A DNA stretch of 64,000 nt from Maniola hyperantus (Eukaryota > Arthropoda > Insecta > Lepidoptera > Nymphalidae): NCBI RefSeq assembly GCF_902806685.2, contig NC_048537.1:17754720-17818719 (forward strand), read 5' to 3'. A model generated the notes under the pieces. That model ran no database searches. It was not told the origin of the DNA and saw nothing but the letters and a program-made list of their open reading frames with translations. The first letter of the stretch is position 1. Each line of letters opens with the position of its first letter. Positions 9,338 through 18,162 of this stretch are shown here, piece by piece. A program made the translations under genes and the position numbers.

Positions 9338-9690
9338 ATGGGGAGTGCTCTGAAGAGTTATTGGATCTCATTCCACTTTCCTTTTTCTACAACCGCACCG
9401 CACGCCCCCGCCAACAATTTCACCCTCGCCACCTGGGTGTCTGGTGCACTTCGACTGCCCGTTGTGCCAGATCCTTTTTTCCACGCACATACAAACTGTG
9501 ATATCCGCTCCCTTCGGCGGTGTTCCCATTAGATTACAACATGGGGTTATTCAAGGGGCGGACCAACAAATTCCCGAAAGGCCGGCATCGCATTGGTGGT
9601 TCCTCAGGTACTGCAAATGTTCATGGGCGGCGGTAATCACTTAAAATCAGGTGAACCGCCTGCTAGTTTGCTCGCCATTTTTATTTTAAA
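9338..9690 (+). mobile_element. Non-LTR retrotransposon 3' end
   Basis: The final part has 'AAAGGCCGGCATCGCATTGG', 'TACTGCAAATGTTCATGGGC', 'GTAATCACTTAAAATCAGGT' and GCCTGCTAGTTTGCTCGCCA, a 3' end seen widely in moth and butterfly retroposons. Upstream DNA is GC-rich and partly open on the plus strand (two overlapping frames, 64 and 66 codons), probably a decayed ORF2 end. Antisense fragments at 18.02 and 33.99 kb carry the same end. Clade uncertain. Confidence 0.55.
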
Positions 9691-10575
9691 AAACATAAGT
9701 GTTCTCTATGACGTAGGCTCAAAAAGTCACTAATAATTTCAGCTGAAAAAAGTCCGGCTCGTCTTAGCATATAAATGATTCTTACTTTCTCATAAAAATG
9801 TTAACGTGGTGATGTGAAAAATGAAAATATAGACAAAAATAAGAAAATAACTCGCCTGTCTTTACAAGTCAGATAAAAGTTGCTTAGTACGGCGCGAAGT
9901 AAATCATAAAATAAGAAACTCTTTAGACATTTTTTACGAAAAATAAAACTGATATCGTGTTCACTTTCGTTATAAAAGAGTTGCTCATTTTTTGTTTCAA
10001 GCGACATTCGCAGGCTAATGGATAAAAATAGACGGAACATAAGCAAACTTGTCAAACTAACAATAAAGTGAAGCAATTTACTTGTTTCCGTGCGCACTAC
10101 GCACTCAGCGGCTGTAAGATAAAAATTTGAATAATTCCAGCATCAGTTTTCCCTCCACTTTTAACCTTCAAGTCAAGAGTGCATCACCATTTTCTTAACT
10201 AGTGCGGTTCATTTTAGGCTGCATCATTACTTGCCAGCATGTCAGCTGATTGTAGCTACTAGCTAGACGGTGCTCTAAAAATAAATAAAAATCTCTAAAG
10301 CTAATTCCATCAGTTATAGGCTTATGGCTGATAATTAAACAGCGGAAAAATTTAAATATCTAGATATTTTCTGTAAAAATGTGCTTACATTACGGCACAT
10401 CAATGATTGTGGCAAAACCTAAAGCAAACGTAGTCTTATGAAATCCGTTCTTACGAGGCAATTTTTGCGTCGTATTTCTCATTGCTAATGTTTGTAACCC
10501 CTTCCCATTAACCATGCTTGGGGTAAGTAGTACCTACTTACGTCGAATTTTATTCCTCGCCGTAACGGTCGGCTA
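9691..10575. other. No recognisable feature
   Basis: About 0.9 kb of AT-rich DNA. The 98-codon minus-strand frame at 9801-10097 is low-complexity (F, L, S-rich) and matches no family I know, so it is not called. Confidence 0.4.
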
Positions 10576-10813
10576 TTTTAGCGTTTAAACTACCGTGAGT
10601 GATTTCCATTATAAATAATATCTGTCCCGGCTGTACTCACGTGTCTAGTCGACGTTAGCCCGACTAGTTTCAAACCCATCCGGGGTCCTTTTTCAAGGGA
10701 GTCAGTTCGCGCACGCGCCGCGACTGTGACTGCGGGCCGCGCGTGCCGCCGCCCGTAGACGTCGGGCTAACGTCGACTAAACACGTGAGTACAGCCGGGA
10801 CAGATTATTTATT
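10576..10813. mobile_element. GC-rich palindromic MITE-E, copy 1
   Basis: Terminal arms TCTGTCCCGGCTGTACTCAC from 10621 and GTGAGTACAGCCGGGACAGA to 10804 are inverted repeats, followed inward by TAGTCGACGTTAGCCCGAC and its complement. The interior is GC-rich (GCGCGTGCCGCCGCCCG). About 45 bp upstream (GTTTAAACTACCGTGAGTGA) is shared with 20.54 kb and partly with 11.51 kb, so it may belong to the element. Confidence 0.7.
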
Positions 10814-10960
10814 CCTCGCTTTGACATGACATCATTATTGACAGTACGCTTATTCTGGAGCCTTGCTGCCTAAGCCTATCTATCTTAAATATCAAGTCGG
10901 AGACACAAGCGTTAATATTACGACAGAAAAACACGTATATATTGTAAGCAAAAAATTGTT
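10814..10960. other. Short unassigned spacer
   Basis: No gene. The 170-codon minus-strand frame 10809-11321 starts here but runs through the F2 repeat and is not a real gene. Confidence 0.4.
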
Positions 10961-11222
10961 TTCGGGTTCCGTACCCAAAGAGTAAAACGGGTGTCACCAG
11001 GCTGTATTTCATGAACATGATGATGATAATTAGACAGTTGAAATTTTCACAGATGCATGATGTATTTCTGTTGCCGTTATAACAATAAATAGGTACTAAA
11101 AACAGAATAAAATAAATATTTAAGGGTGCTCCCATACAACAAACGTGTTTTTTTTGCTCGTTTTTATAGATAATGGTACGGAACCTTTCATGCGCGAGTT
11201 CGACTCGCACTTGGCCGGTTTT
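10961..11222 (+). mobile_element. F2 repeat, near full length
   Basis: Starts TTCGGGTTCCGTACCCAAAG, has 'GTTGAAATTTTCACAGATGC' and GGGTGCTCCCATACAACAAA, and ends ATGGTACGGAACCTTTCATG, CGCGAGTTCGACTCGCACTT, GGCCGG. Both diagnostic ends are present. Confidence 0.65.
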
Positions 11223-11507
11223 ATATACAACAAAGGAATAAGTTGGTGGGTTGTAGGAATAGAATAAAGGCAGGTTATAGGTATCGAAATAGGTCAAGTA
11301 GTTACCAATACTTTGTTTCACAGGAATGGTAATATTGTATCGATAGAGCGGCGGCGCGCGGCGGCCTGAGTTTTATTCTGTAGCTCTTGACCTAATATCA
11401 ATGATATCAAACCCACTTCCATATTTATATTATCTATTTTTGTAGTATGGCACCAGAAACTCACATTTGTACTTACTCGTGGGAGTAGAATTAGTAGAAA
11501 GATTTTA
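11223..11507. other. Unassigned
   Basis: No gene. Contains a short GC-rich run (GAGCGGCGGCGCGCGGCGGC, near 11346-11365) in otherwise AT-rich DNA. Confidence 0.35.
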
Positions 11508-11908
11508 GCGTGAGTGATTTCCATTATATATAATGTCTTGGTCTATACATAATGGGCCGGTCTTCTACATGGACCTCGTCTCATCGGCGGGGAACTACAA
11601 CCGGCTACGGGAATTCGCCCACCATTGGCATAAGAGGCGAAGCAGCTCGGAGCGTACAGGTGCCAGGTCGGCACCACGGAGGAGCAGCAGCGGAGATCAC
11701 AGCTGTATTAGTGACGTCTAGCCCCCAAGGGGGGAGAGTGAGCATAAGGGACAAGGAAGAGACAAATAATTTGTAGGGAGTCAAGAAGGCGCCCCGGGAA
11801 AATGCCAAGAGCAAGTACCGAACGGGCGCCCTCCCGCGATTCGGCCCATATAACCGAGAGGTTGGTGGGGCCATGGGAGGTGGAGGGTTGTCCCTAGTAT
11901 ACATAATG
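11508..11908. mobile_element. Unclassified GC-rich insertion beside MITE-E
   Basis: A 364 bp GC-rich block (11539-11902) is flanked by direct ATAATGTCT repeats (11530-11538 and 11903-11911). The left flank carries the GTGAGTGATTTCCATTAT leader seen before MITE-E at 10.59 and 20.55 kb. Frames of 74 (plus) and 103 (minus) codons cross it, Gly/Arg/Ser/Pro-rich, without recognisable domains. It may be the 5' region of a retrotransposon or a larger MITE-E relative. Confidence 0.4.
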
Positions 11909-12081
11909 TCTCTCAACGGCTTTACTCACGTGTTTAGTCGACGTGAGCCCGACTATAGTTTCGAACCCATCCGGGGTCCTTTGTCAAGAGAGTGAGTTCG
12001 CGCACGCGTCGCGGACCTCGGATGGGTTTGAAACTAGTCGGGCTAACGTCGACTAAATACGTGAGTATAGCCGTTGAGAGA
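11909..12081. mobile_element. MITE-E, diverged copy 2
   Basis: Arms TCTCTCAACGGCTTTACTCA and TGAGTATAGCCGTTGAGAGA are inverted. Inward come TTAGTCGACGTGAGCCCGAC and 'GTCGGGCTAACGTCGACTAA'. Core 'AACCCATCCGGGGTCCTTTG' is shared with copy 1, but the terminal bases differ (TCTCTCAACGG versus TCTGTCCCGG), so this is a subfamily. Confidence 0.7.
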
Positions 12082-12084
12082 TAT

Positions 12085-12257
12085 CAGCCCCCCAATTGTG
12101 TAAGAATAACCATTTCATGGCTATCGTAATCGTCAAGAAATTCTGCCCTTTGATTGGTTGATTCGCTGTTTACATTTTTTCACAGCCAATCAAAGGGCAG
12201 AATTCTTGACGATTGCGATAGCCATGAAATGGTTATTCTTACACAATTGGGGGGCTG
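12085..12257. mobile_element. Near-perfect 173 bp palindromic MITE
   Basis: 75 bp arms: CAGCCCCCCAATTGTGTAAG... at the left and ...CTTACACAATTGGGGGGCTG at the right, with about three differences along the arms and a ~25 bp centre. Begins 3 bp after MITE-E copy 2 and ends 5 bp before an H2 Helitron-like element. Flanking TAT/TAC could hold a TA target duplication. Confidence 0.8.
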
Positions 12258-12262
12258 TACTC

Positions 12263-12474
12263 TTATTATAAATGAAAAAGTGTGTTTGTTTGTTGGTTTA
12301 TTGGTTTGTTGGTTTGTCCTTCAATCCCGTCGCAACGGTGCAACGGATTGACGTGATTTTTTGTATGGGTATAGATAAGTGCCATAGGCTACTTTTATAT
12401 CCGGAAAATCAAAGAGTTCCCACAGGATTTAAAAAACTTAATTCCACGCGGATGTAGTCGCGAGCATAAGCTAG
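12263..12474 (+). mobile_element. Helitron-like element H2
   Basis: Starts TTATTATAAATGAAAAAGTG, has 'CCCGTCGCAACGGTGCAACG', and ends 'GATGTAGTCGCGAGCATAAG' then CTAG. The TTGGTT unit is expanded, which explains the two overlapping 61-65 codon frames. Confidence 0.65.
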
Positions 12475-12569
12475 AGTCATTCTGATTAAGTAAAGTAATT
12501 TGACCTTTAATCGTCTATTTTATATCATTGTACTTACCAAATCACTATTTATAATGAATATGTAAAAAA

Positions 12570-12750
12570 CAAACACAAATTTCACCCCCTCAGGGATAGA
12601 ATTTTCAAAAATCCTTTCTTAGCGAACGTTTACGGCATAATAACTACCTCTCTGCATGCCAAATTTCAGCCCGATCGTTCAGTAGTTTGAGCTGTGCGTT
12701 GATAGATCAGTCAGTCAGTCACTTTTTCCTTTTATATATTTAGTTTATAT
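12570..12750 (-). mobile_element. Helitron-like element H1, 3' end missing
   Basis: Minus-strand copy: 'TTTCACCCCCTCAGGGATAG', 'GCATGCCAAATTTCAGCCCG', TTGAGCTGTGCGTTGATAGA, (TCAG)n. The CTAG-bearing end is lost. Confidence 0.6.
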
Positions 12751-12952
12751 CTACTCTCACTCGCAGTCGCGTATTTAATATAGCGTCGAGAATCAATATG
12801 AAATGTTATCGCTATTATTTACAGCGCACATGTCGCGGAGTTTTACCTTTGCGACGAGCGCCATTGAAATACTCTAGTGCTCATATTTTATTGTAATAGG
12901 GAATCGTATTTATGATATGCTACTTACAGTGTATGGGAAATACATGAGAATA

Positions 12953-13120
12953 GATAGCTCAATCGGTAAAGGAGTGGACTGAAAACCGAAAGGTCGACGG
13001 TTCAAACCCCGCCCGTTGCACTATTGTGGTACCTACTCCTAGCACAAGCCTGACGCTTAGTTCGAGAGGAAAGGGGAATATAAGTCATTTAATATGGCTA
13101 ATATTCTTTAAAAAAAAAAA
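12953..13120 (+). mobile_element. tRNA-derived SINE (SINE-P), copy 1
   Basis: Head TAGCTCAATCGGTAAAGGAG, anticodon-loop-like CTGAAAA and B box GGTTCAAACCCC give a tRNA-Phe-like profile. The body GCACTATTGTGGTACCTACT leads to an A11 tail. Copies at 37.11 and 60.62 kb share head and body, so this is a SINE family rather than a tRNA gene. Confidence 0.8.
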
Positions 13121-13132
13121 GTATTGTCATCT

Positions 13133-13364
13133 AAATATACAAAAGGAAAAGGTGACTGACTGACTGACTGATTGACTGATCTATCAACGCATTACGCACA
13201 GCTCAAACTACTGGACGGATCGGGCTGAAATTTGGCATGCAGATAGCTATTATGACGTAAGCATCCGCTAAGAGAGAATTTTTAAAAATTCAATTCCTAA
13301 GGGGTGAAATAGTGGTTTGAAATTTGTGTAGTCCACGCGGACGAAGACGCGAGCATAAGCTAGT
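13133..13364 (+). mobile_element. Helitron-like element H1, full length
   Basis: Starts 'AAAAGGAAAAGGTGACTGAC' with extra (CTGA) units, includes 'GATCGGGCTGAAATTTGGCA', and ends ACGCGAGCATAAGCTAG/T. Confidence 0.65.
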
Positions 13365-13510
13365 TTGTTTCTAAAATCAAACTATGTCTGACCAAATCAT
13401 TTTGACTTTGACTAAGATCTTTCATTATTCCTTATTTGGTTGTACCTAGCAGCATATCACATCGTACCGGAACGCTAAATCGTTTGTTTAGTCGTCATCG
13501 CGTTGTTCAG

Positions 13511-13838
13511 TAGACTTAGTATAAGAGTATGAGATCTCACCAACGATGATATAATTCGAGCGTCGAAAGAAAACTGGTTGAAGTAAAACGGGCCTTAAAG
13601 ATTTTATTTTAAAGCTCAAGTTCGTTCATACATCTACAGCCAGCGCAGCTTTCTGAAACATTGTGAAATTAAAATCATCAATCCATTGCCTGCGGGTTAC
13701 GGGTCTCCTCTCCTCGAGCTAGCCACAAAGTCAAGCCAAGCCAAGTGCGGATTGGTATAGAGATTCCTTTTACTCGAACGTTATTGCGTTTCGACTTTCG
13801 ACGCTCGCATCATCGTTGGTGAATCTCACACAAAGGGT
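13511..13838. mobile_element. MITE-A, degenerate, carrying a SINE-M fragment
   Basis: Left part 'GAGATCTCACCAACGATGAT' and 'AGCTCAAGTTCGTTCATACA'; right part 'TTATTGCGTTTCGACTTTCG' and CATCATCGTTGGTGAATCTC. Positions 13683-13760 inside are minus-strand SINE-M (CGGGTCTCCTCTC, CCAAGTGCGGATTGG). MITE-B follows within 4 bp. Confidence 0.6.
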
Positions 13839-13841
13839 TCA

Positions 13842-14132
13842 GTACCCGTAGTACAAGATTTTACGTCTCACCAAACCAAACCAAATTCGAGAGTCGAAAT
13901 ACTTCCGCGTTACAGTAAACTGGATCTTAAATGCCTTGTTTTAAAGTTCAAGTTTGTCTACACTTCTACAGCCAGCGCTCCAAGCGGAAACATTGCGAAA
14001 TTAAAATCAGTGGCATTGAATATTTGACTTCAATTCAAGGCTGTTTAGGTCCATTTTACTGTAACGCGGAAGTATTTCGACTCTCGAATTTGGTTTCGTT
14101 TGGTGAGACGTAAAATCTTGTACTACGGGTAC
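13842..14132. mobile_element. MITE-B, intact copy 1 (291 bp)
   Basis: Ends GTACCCGTAGTACAAGATTT and 'AAATCTTGTACTACGGGTAC'; inverted repeats run about 80 bp, through GTCGAAATACTTCCGCGTTA. By eye it differs from the copy at 42402-42692 at only a handful of positions (that copy is in the other orientation), so the family was active recently. Confidence 0.8.
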
Positions 14133-14469
14133 AGGTACGAAATGAACAGAATCGAGTCACGTATCCTATTACAGGATATTCGGGGACGGATGTCGACTCA
14201 TTTTCCCTCAACGCTACACGTTCGCGTATTGATGTATTGTGGCGTTTTTGTTTCGATGTTTACCGAAATAAATACGTTCCACGTGATTCATCAATGTGAC
14301 AGTATTGCCACCGTATCGCCACACAATAAATAGGTGACAGGTGTTTCGTCCGAGGTTCGCGGAGCTAGATGAATCCAAAATAAAACCTAACTGGTGCAAA
14401 GTAGGTGTAAGAATTACCTTGTGAAGTAAGTAATTTTATTTTATTATTTATTAAATTAAATTAAATTTA

Positions 14470-14471
<2 letters not shown>
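14133..14471. other. Unassigned DNA before the A tract
   Basis: No gene. The region ends in short TTAAA units (from about 14444), continuous with the microsatellite beyond the A tract. Confidence 0.4.

Positions 14472-14550
<79 letters not shown>
14472..14550. repeat. Uninterrupted A79 tract
   Basis: 79 consecutive A bases followed directly by (TTAAA)n. Could be an expanded retroposon tail. Its exact length may be a sequencing or assembly estimate. Confidence 0.95.
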
Positions 14551-14552
<2 letters not shown>

Positions 14553-14684
14553 AAATTAAATTAAATTAAATTAAATTAAATTAAATTAAATTAAATTAAA
14601 TTAAATTAAATTAAATTAAATTAAATTAAATTAAATTAAATTAAATTAAATTAAATTAAATTAAATTAAATTAAATTAAATTAA
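14551..14684. repeat. (TTAAA)26 microsatellite, left half
   Basis: Perfect pentanucleotide array ending in TTAA, the target duplication of the adjacent piggyBac-like element. The array resumes at 16830. Confidence 0.95.
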
Positions 14685-14739
14685 CACGTTGGTGGACAGT
14701 ACAAGTTAAGAATTTCTTCCTAAATGACACTTCTTATTC

Positions 14740-14958
14740 TCATACATTGCCTATGGGCGTAGTGGCAATGCGGTTGTATGTACAATGTTGTTGAGTGACA
14801 GAACGCATATAGGCGTCGCCTGAAGGATAGTAGTCCTTGTCGGACCCGTATTCCCCATCATCAGCATATGGATCTTCACTAGATTCCGGAGTTTCAACTT
14901 CATTGAACAATTCTAACAACCGTTTTTGTTCCCTTTCGTACGGATCTCCAGGCGCCAT
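14740..14958 (-). pseudogene. piggyBac-like transposase, N-terminal remnant (72 codons)
   Basis: Reads MAPGDPYEREQKRLLELFNE, then an acidic stretch (EDPYADDGEYGSDKDYYPSG), the kind of acidic N-terminus usual in piggyBac transposases. TTTATCTACAG directly before the ATG resembles a 3' splice site, so this may be exon 2. After YPSGD the frame becomes unrelated and stops about 55 bp before the transposon end: the body, including the catalytic aspartates, is deleted. Full-length relatives run to roughly 550-650 residues. Confidence 0.5.
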
Positions 14959-15863
14959 CTGTAGATAAATTCATTATTGTTTCAATACCAAAAAACTGCA
15001 TTCAAAACAAGCAACTACTAATATTAGAAGCACAATTACCTTATACGTAAGTTACATGAATTGAATTTGAATGTTTCGATAAATAAAAACACAAAAATAC
15101 GTTGATAACTTACCACTCGAACCGTTATTTGCGCGCGAAAGTATGAGGTGACACTAATCCTCCCGCCGACGCGCACTACGTGTCTAAATGTATGAAAACA
15201 CGACGCCCACGAGCGTACTGTGCGGGGAGAGGGGTACCGGAATTCTGTCAATGTGTGTGTAACTTGACATGTTGTAGAACTATGTACGATGACAGTAGGA
15301 AAGCCGCATTACTTTTGCGGTGACACTACAACATGTTCTTCCTTGTAAAAGTATTGAAAATCAAGCGCCCTCAGACGTAGGTACTGCCGTGACACGAGTA
15401 ATAACTATGACGTCTACAGGCGTTCTGTCGTATCATTATTTACTATCTGAACGCAATGATATTAGAAGAAAAAGAGGTAGATAGGTTACTTATATCAAAT
15501 TCGATGTTTATTAATGGCACGCTGCGTCAGCGCCGAAAGACTCAACACACATAAACGCATAGATAGTATTTTAACCTCACACAACAGAGAGTAAAGGACG
15601 GTGAACTAATAACCTCAGCTTCAGTTGCGCACGAAAAAGAGACGGTTATATTTTGCACTACCTCGTCCTGCACAGAAGAGTAGAAGAAGGACGGATATAT
15701 GCCTAATAATGCGAGCGTAAAAGAGACGGGACGAGACGGTAAACTAGAAACTCCAAAGAAAAAAAAAAACAGTAAAGTCTTTTCGGCTAATGCCGATTTA
15801 TGCCTACACTGTAGTTGTATAGTAAAATAAAAACCTTATACTGTGGTATTTAATATATTACGA

Positions 15864-16150
15864 ACTAGCTTTTTCCCGCGGTTCCGCTCGTTTTTAGGGT
15901 TCCGTGCCCAAGGGGTGCCAACGGGACCCTATTACTAAGCCTCCGCTGTCTGTACGTCCATCTGTCAGCGGGCTGTATCTCGTAAGCCGTAATAGGTAGA
16001 CAGTTGAAATTTTCACAGAATGTATTTCTATTGCCGCTATAATAAAAATAATAAAAATTAAATTAAATTAAATAAAGGGGGCTCCCATACATGGAAAAGA
16101 AGTCGAAATAAAATTACTAAATTTTAGGCGGACGAAGCCGCGGGAAGGTA
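15864..16150. mobile_element. F2 repeat flanked by Helitron-like terminal fragments
   Basis: ACTAGCTTTTTCCCGCGGTT (from 15863) precedes TTTTTAGGGTTCCGTGCCCA and the F2 body; GGCGGACGAAGCCGCGGGAA follows. The far F2 end (ACTCGCACTTGG) is absent. All of it lies inside the piggyBac-like element and is younger than that element, or was captured with it. Confidence 0.5.
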
Positions 16151-16829
16151 GGTAAAGGAATAAAATGTGAAATGAAAATATTTTTTATTTTTGAAAATAT
16201 TTACTATTACACAATCTACATACCCATAGCCAAAATTCCCTCATTGTATGAAGAGACCCAGCAGTGGACCGTAAAAAGATGTTAGACCATAGTTAATTTA
16301 TCCTTCCCTAAAACAGGAAATATGCACACTATTTGAATTGACAATACTCAGAAGAGACCTATCTGTTTATTTTATATTCTTTGATCGGAAACTTTAAAAT
16401 ACGTACAACGATAACTTGATACGTACTTATGGCATGTGACATAAGGTACAAATTGCAATGAGTTGCATTTTACACGAACGTGCACGAGTTTGTTATTGTT
16501 AAATAAGTGAAAAATACGAATTATATAAAAGAAATAGTTTTACTTACGAATGAAATGTGATTCCTTGACTTTTGGAAACCTTGCTTGTGTAGTTTGTGCA
16601 GAATCTCATCACACACGACGGCATTTTCGGTTGTTTTGGGAGACGAAAACAAAATACACATTACTATCAACGACGTCATCGATAGCGCGACGACAGCGGG
16701 CGACTGAGCTCAGGTTTGCTAATTAGCTTAGTTTTAACGTGCCACTTGCGGTCCGCGTATAACGTATCTACCTATTTTCTTCTAATATCATTGTCTGAAC
16801 GTCCGTGGACGTTACTGTCCATCAATGTG

Positions 16830-16881
16830 TTAAATTAAATTAAATTAAATTAAATTAAATTAAATTAAATTAAATTAAATT
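16830..16881. repeat. (TTAAA)10 microsatellite, right half
   Basis: Continuation of the array at 14551-14684, separated only by the piggyBac-like element. Confidence 0.9.
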
Positions 16882-16974
16882 ATTGGATACATATTAAATT
16901 ACATATAAAATACAGATAAAAAACAAGTAATAATTAAGTGTTCGTTTGTTCACCGATGAACGTCGTCGGTCGTC

Positions 16975-17130
16975 TATTTCACCCCCTTTAGGGTTGAATT
17001 TTCAAAAACCCTTTCTTAGCTATCTGCATACCAAATTTCAGCCCGATCCGTCCAATAGTTTGAGCTGTGCGTTGATAGATCAGTCAGTCAGTCAGTAAGT
17101 CAGTCACCTTTTCCCTTTATATAATTAGAT
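16975..17130 (-). mobile_element. Helitron-like element H1, 3'-truncated
   Basis: Contains ATTTCACCCCCTTTAGGGTT, 'ACCAAATTTCAGCCCGATCC', 'GCTGTGCGTTGATAGATCAG', (TCAG)n and 'CTTTTCCCTTTATATAATTA'. CTAG end missing. Confidence 0.6.
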
Positions 17131-17136
17131 TGATAT

Positions 17137-17281
17137 TATAGCGGCAGTAGGCAAATACACCGCCAAAATTTCAACTCTATCTATTATATGGTTTATACAG
17201 CCCGCTGACAGACAAACAGATAGAAAGAAAACAGCGGAGGCATTATTAATAATAGGGTCCCATCAGGTGCGGAACCTAAAA
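17137..17281 (-). mobile_element. F2 repeat fragment
   Basis: Has TATTATAGCGGCAGTAGGCA, 'CAGCCCGCTGACAGACAAAC' and AATAGGGTCCCATCAGGTGC. Sits 36 bp before an F1 copy in the opposite orientation. Confidence 0.55.
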
Positions 17282-17316
17282 AGTTGATTAAATGAAGATA
17301 ATTTTCGACTATCATA

Positions 17317-17763
17317 TTTTTAGGGTTCCGTACCTGAAAATGAAAAACGGAACCCTTATAGGATCACTTTGTTGTCTGTCTGTCTGTCGGTCTGTCGAGA
17401 AACCTACAGGGTACTTCCCGTCGACCTAGAAGCATGAAATTTGGCAGGAAGGTAGGTCTTATAGCAGATATTCGGGGAAAGATCTGAAAACCGTATATTT
17501 GTGGTTACATCACACAAAAAAAAAAATTAAATTGTGGTCATGAACTAATAATTGGTATTTTCAATTTTTGAAGTAAAATAACTAGGTATCTATATCAAGT
17601 GGGGTATCATATGAAAGGTCTTCAGCTGTGCATTCTAAACAGATTATTATCATTTATTTTTATGCATCATAGTTTTTGAATTATCGTGCAAAATGTGGAA
17701 AAAACACGACTGTGGTACGGAACCATCGTTGCGCGAGCCTGACTAGCGCTTGGCCGGTTTTTT
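17317..17763 (+). mobile_element. F1 repeat, full length (reference copy)
   Basis: Left end TTTTTAGGGTTCCGTACCTG, a (TGTC)n run, 'GACCTAGAAGCATGAAATTT', 'AAGTGGGGTATCATATGAAA', and right end GTGGTACGGAACCATCGTTG, CGCGAGCCTGACTAGCGCTT, GGCCGG. No coding capacity. Subterminal AGGGTTCCGTAC and GTACGGAACC are inverted. Class unknown to me; very common in this window. Confidence 0.7.
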
Positions 17764-18014
17764 CTTTGAAAGCTGATTTCTATATATAGAAATGAAAGAA
17801 TTATTTTTCGTACTTCGTAATAAATTCAGCGTTGGATCACAGCTAAGCTGAAACAAATTAGTCGTAGCATCGTCACGTTCTGTATCGCTGTATCGCACAA
17901 AGACGAATAAAGGAGTGGAGTCGCCTCACGTACCTTATTATCGGATATTCCGAGATAAAATGTAGAGACGCCTTTTTACACGCTTTATAGTTCTTTATTG
18001 ATGATTTGTAAATT
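17764..18014. other. Unassigned
   Basis: No gene or repeat recognised. Confidence 0.35.
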
Positions 18015-18130
18015 GTACCGTTTTGGATGGAGATGTTGGCTCATCTGATGTTAAGTGATTACCGCCGCCCATGAACATTTGCAGTACCAGAGAAACCACC
18101 AATGCGTTGCCGGCCTTTCAGAAATATGTT
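18015..18130 (-). mobile_element. Non-LTR 3'-end fragment
   Basis: Minus-strand match to the end of the 9.34-9.69 kb element: 'TCTGATGTTAAGTGATTACC', 'GCCCATGAACATTTGCAGTA', 'AATGCGTTGCCGGCCTTTCA'. Confidence 0.6.
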
Positions 18131-18162
18131 AAAAGTAAATTATTATTAATCTGAGCTTTCTT

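Larger units (their letters stand above)
14685..16829 (-). mobile_element. piggyBac-like element, non-autonomous (2145 bp)
   Basis: Terminal inverted repeats CACGTTGGTGGACAGTA (14685-14701) and TACTGTCCATCAATGTG (16813-16829) match at 15 of 17 positions and are flanked by TTAA on both sides, the piggyBac signature. Only an N-terminal transposase-like piece remains (14740-14958); the catalytic body is absent, so the element depends on others. The interior holds an F2 repeat (~15891-16098) next to Helitron-like ends, and at ~15447-15480 a copy of its own subterminal sequence. Confidence 0.75.

Noticed and set aside
10809..11321. 170-codon minus-strand frame
   Set aside because: It crosses a complete F2 repeat and unassigned DNA, is rich in F, Y, I and N, and shows no domain.
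11605..11916. 103-codon minus-strand protein
   Set aside because: Proline- and arginine-rich frame in a GC-rich insertion, with the opposite strand equally open; no domain, so no coding call.
12953..13025. tRNA-Phe-like gene
   Set aside because: A and B boxes and a GAA anticodon-like loop are present, but the same body and A tail follow in three copies, so it is a SINE head; the acceptor stem does not close well.
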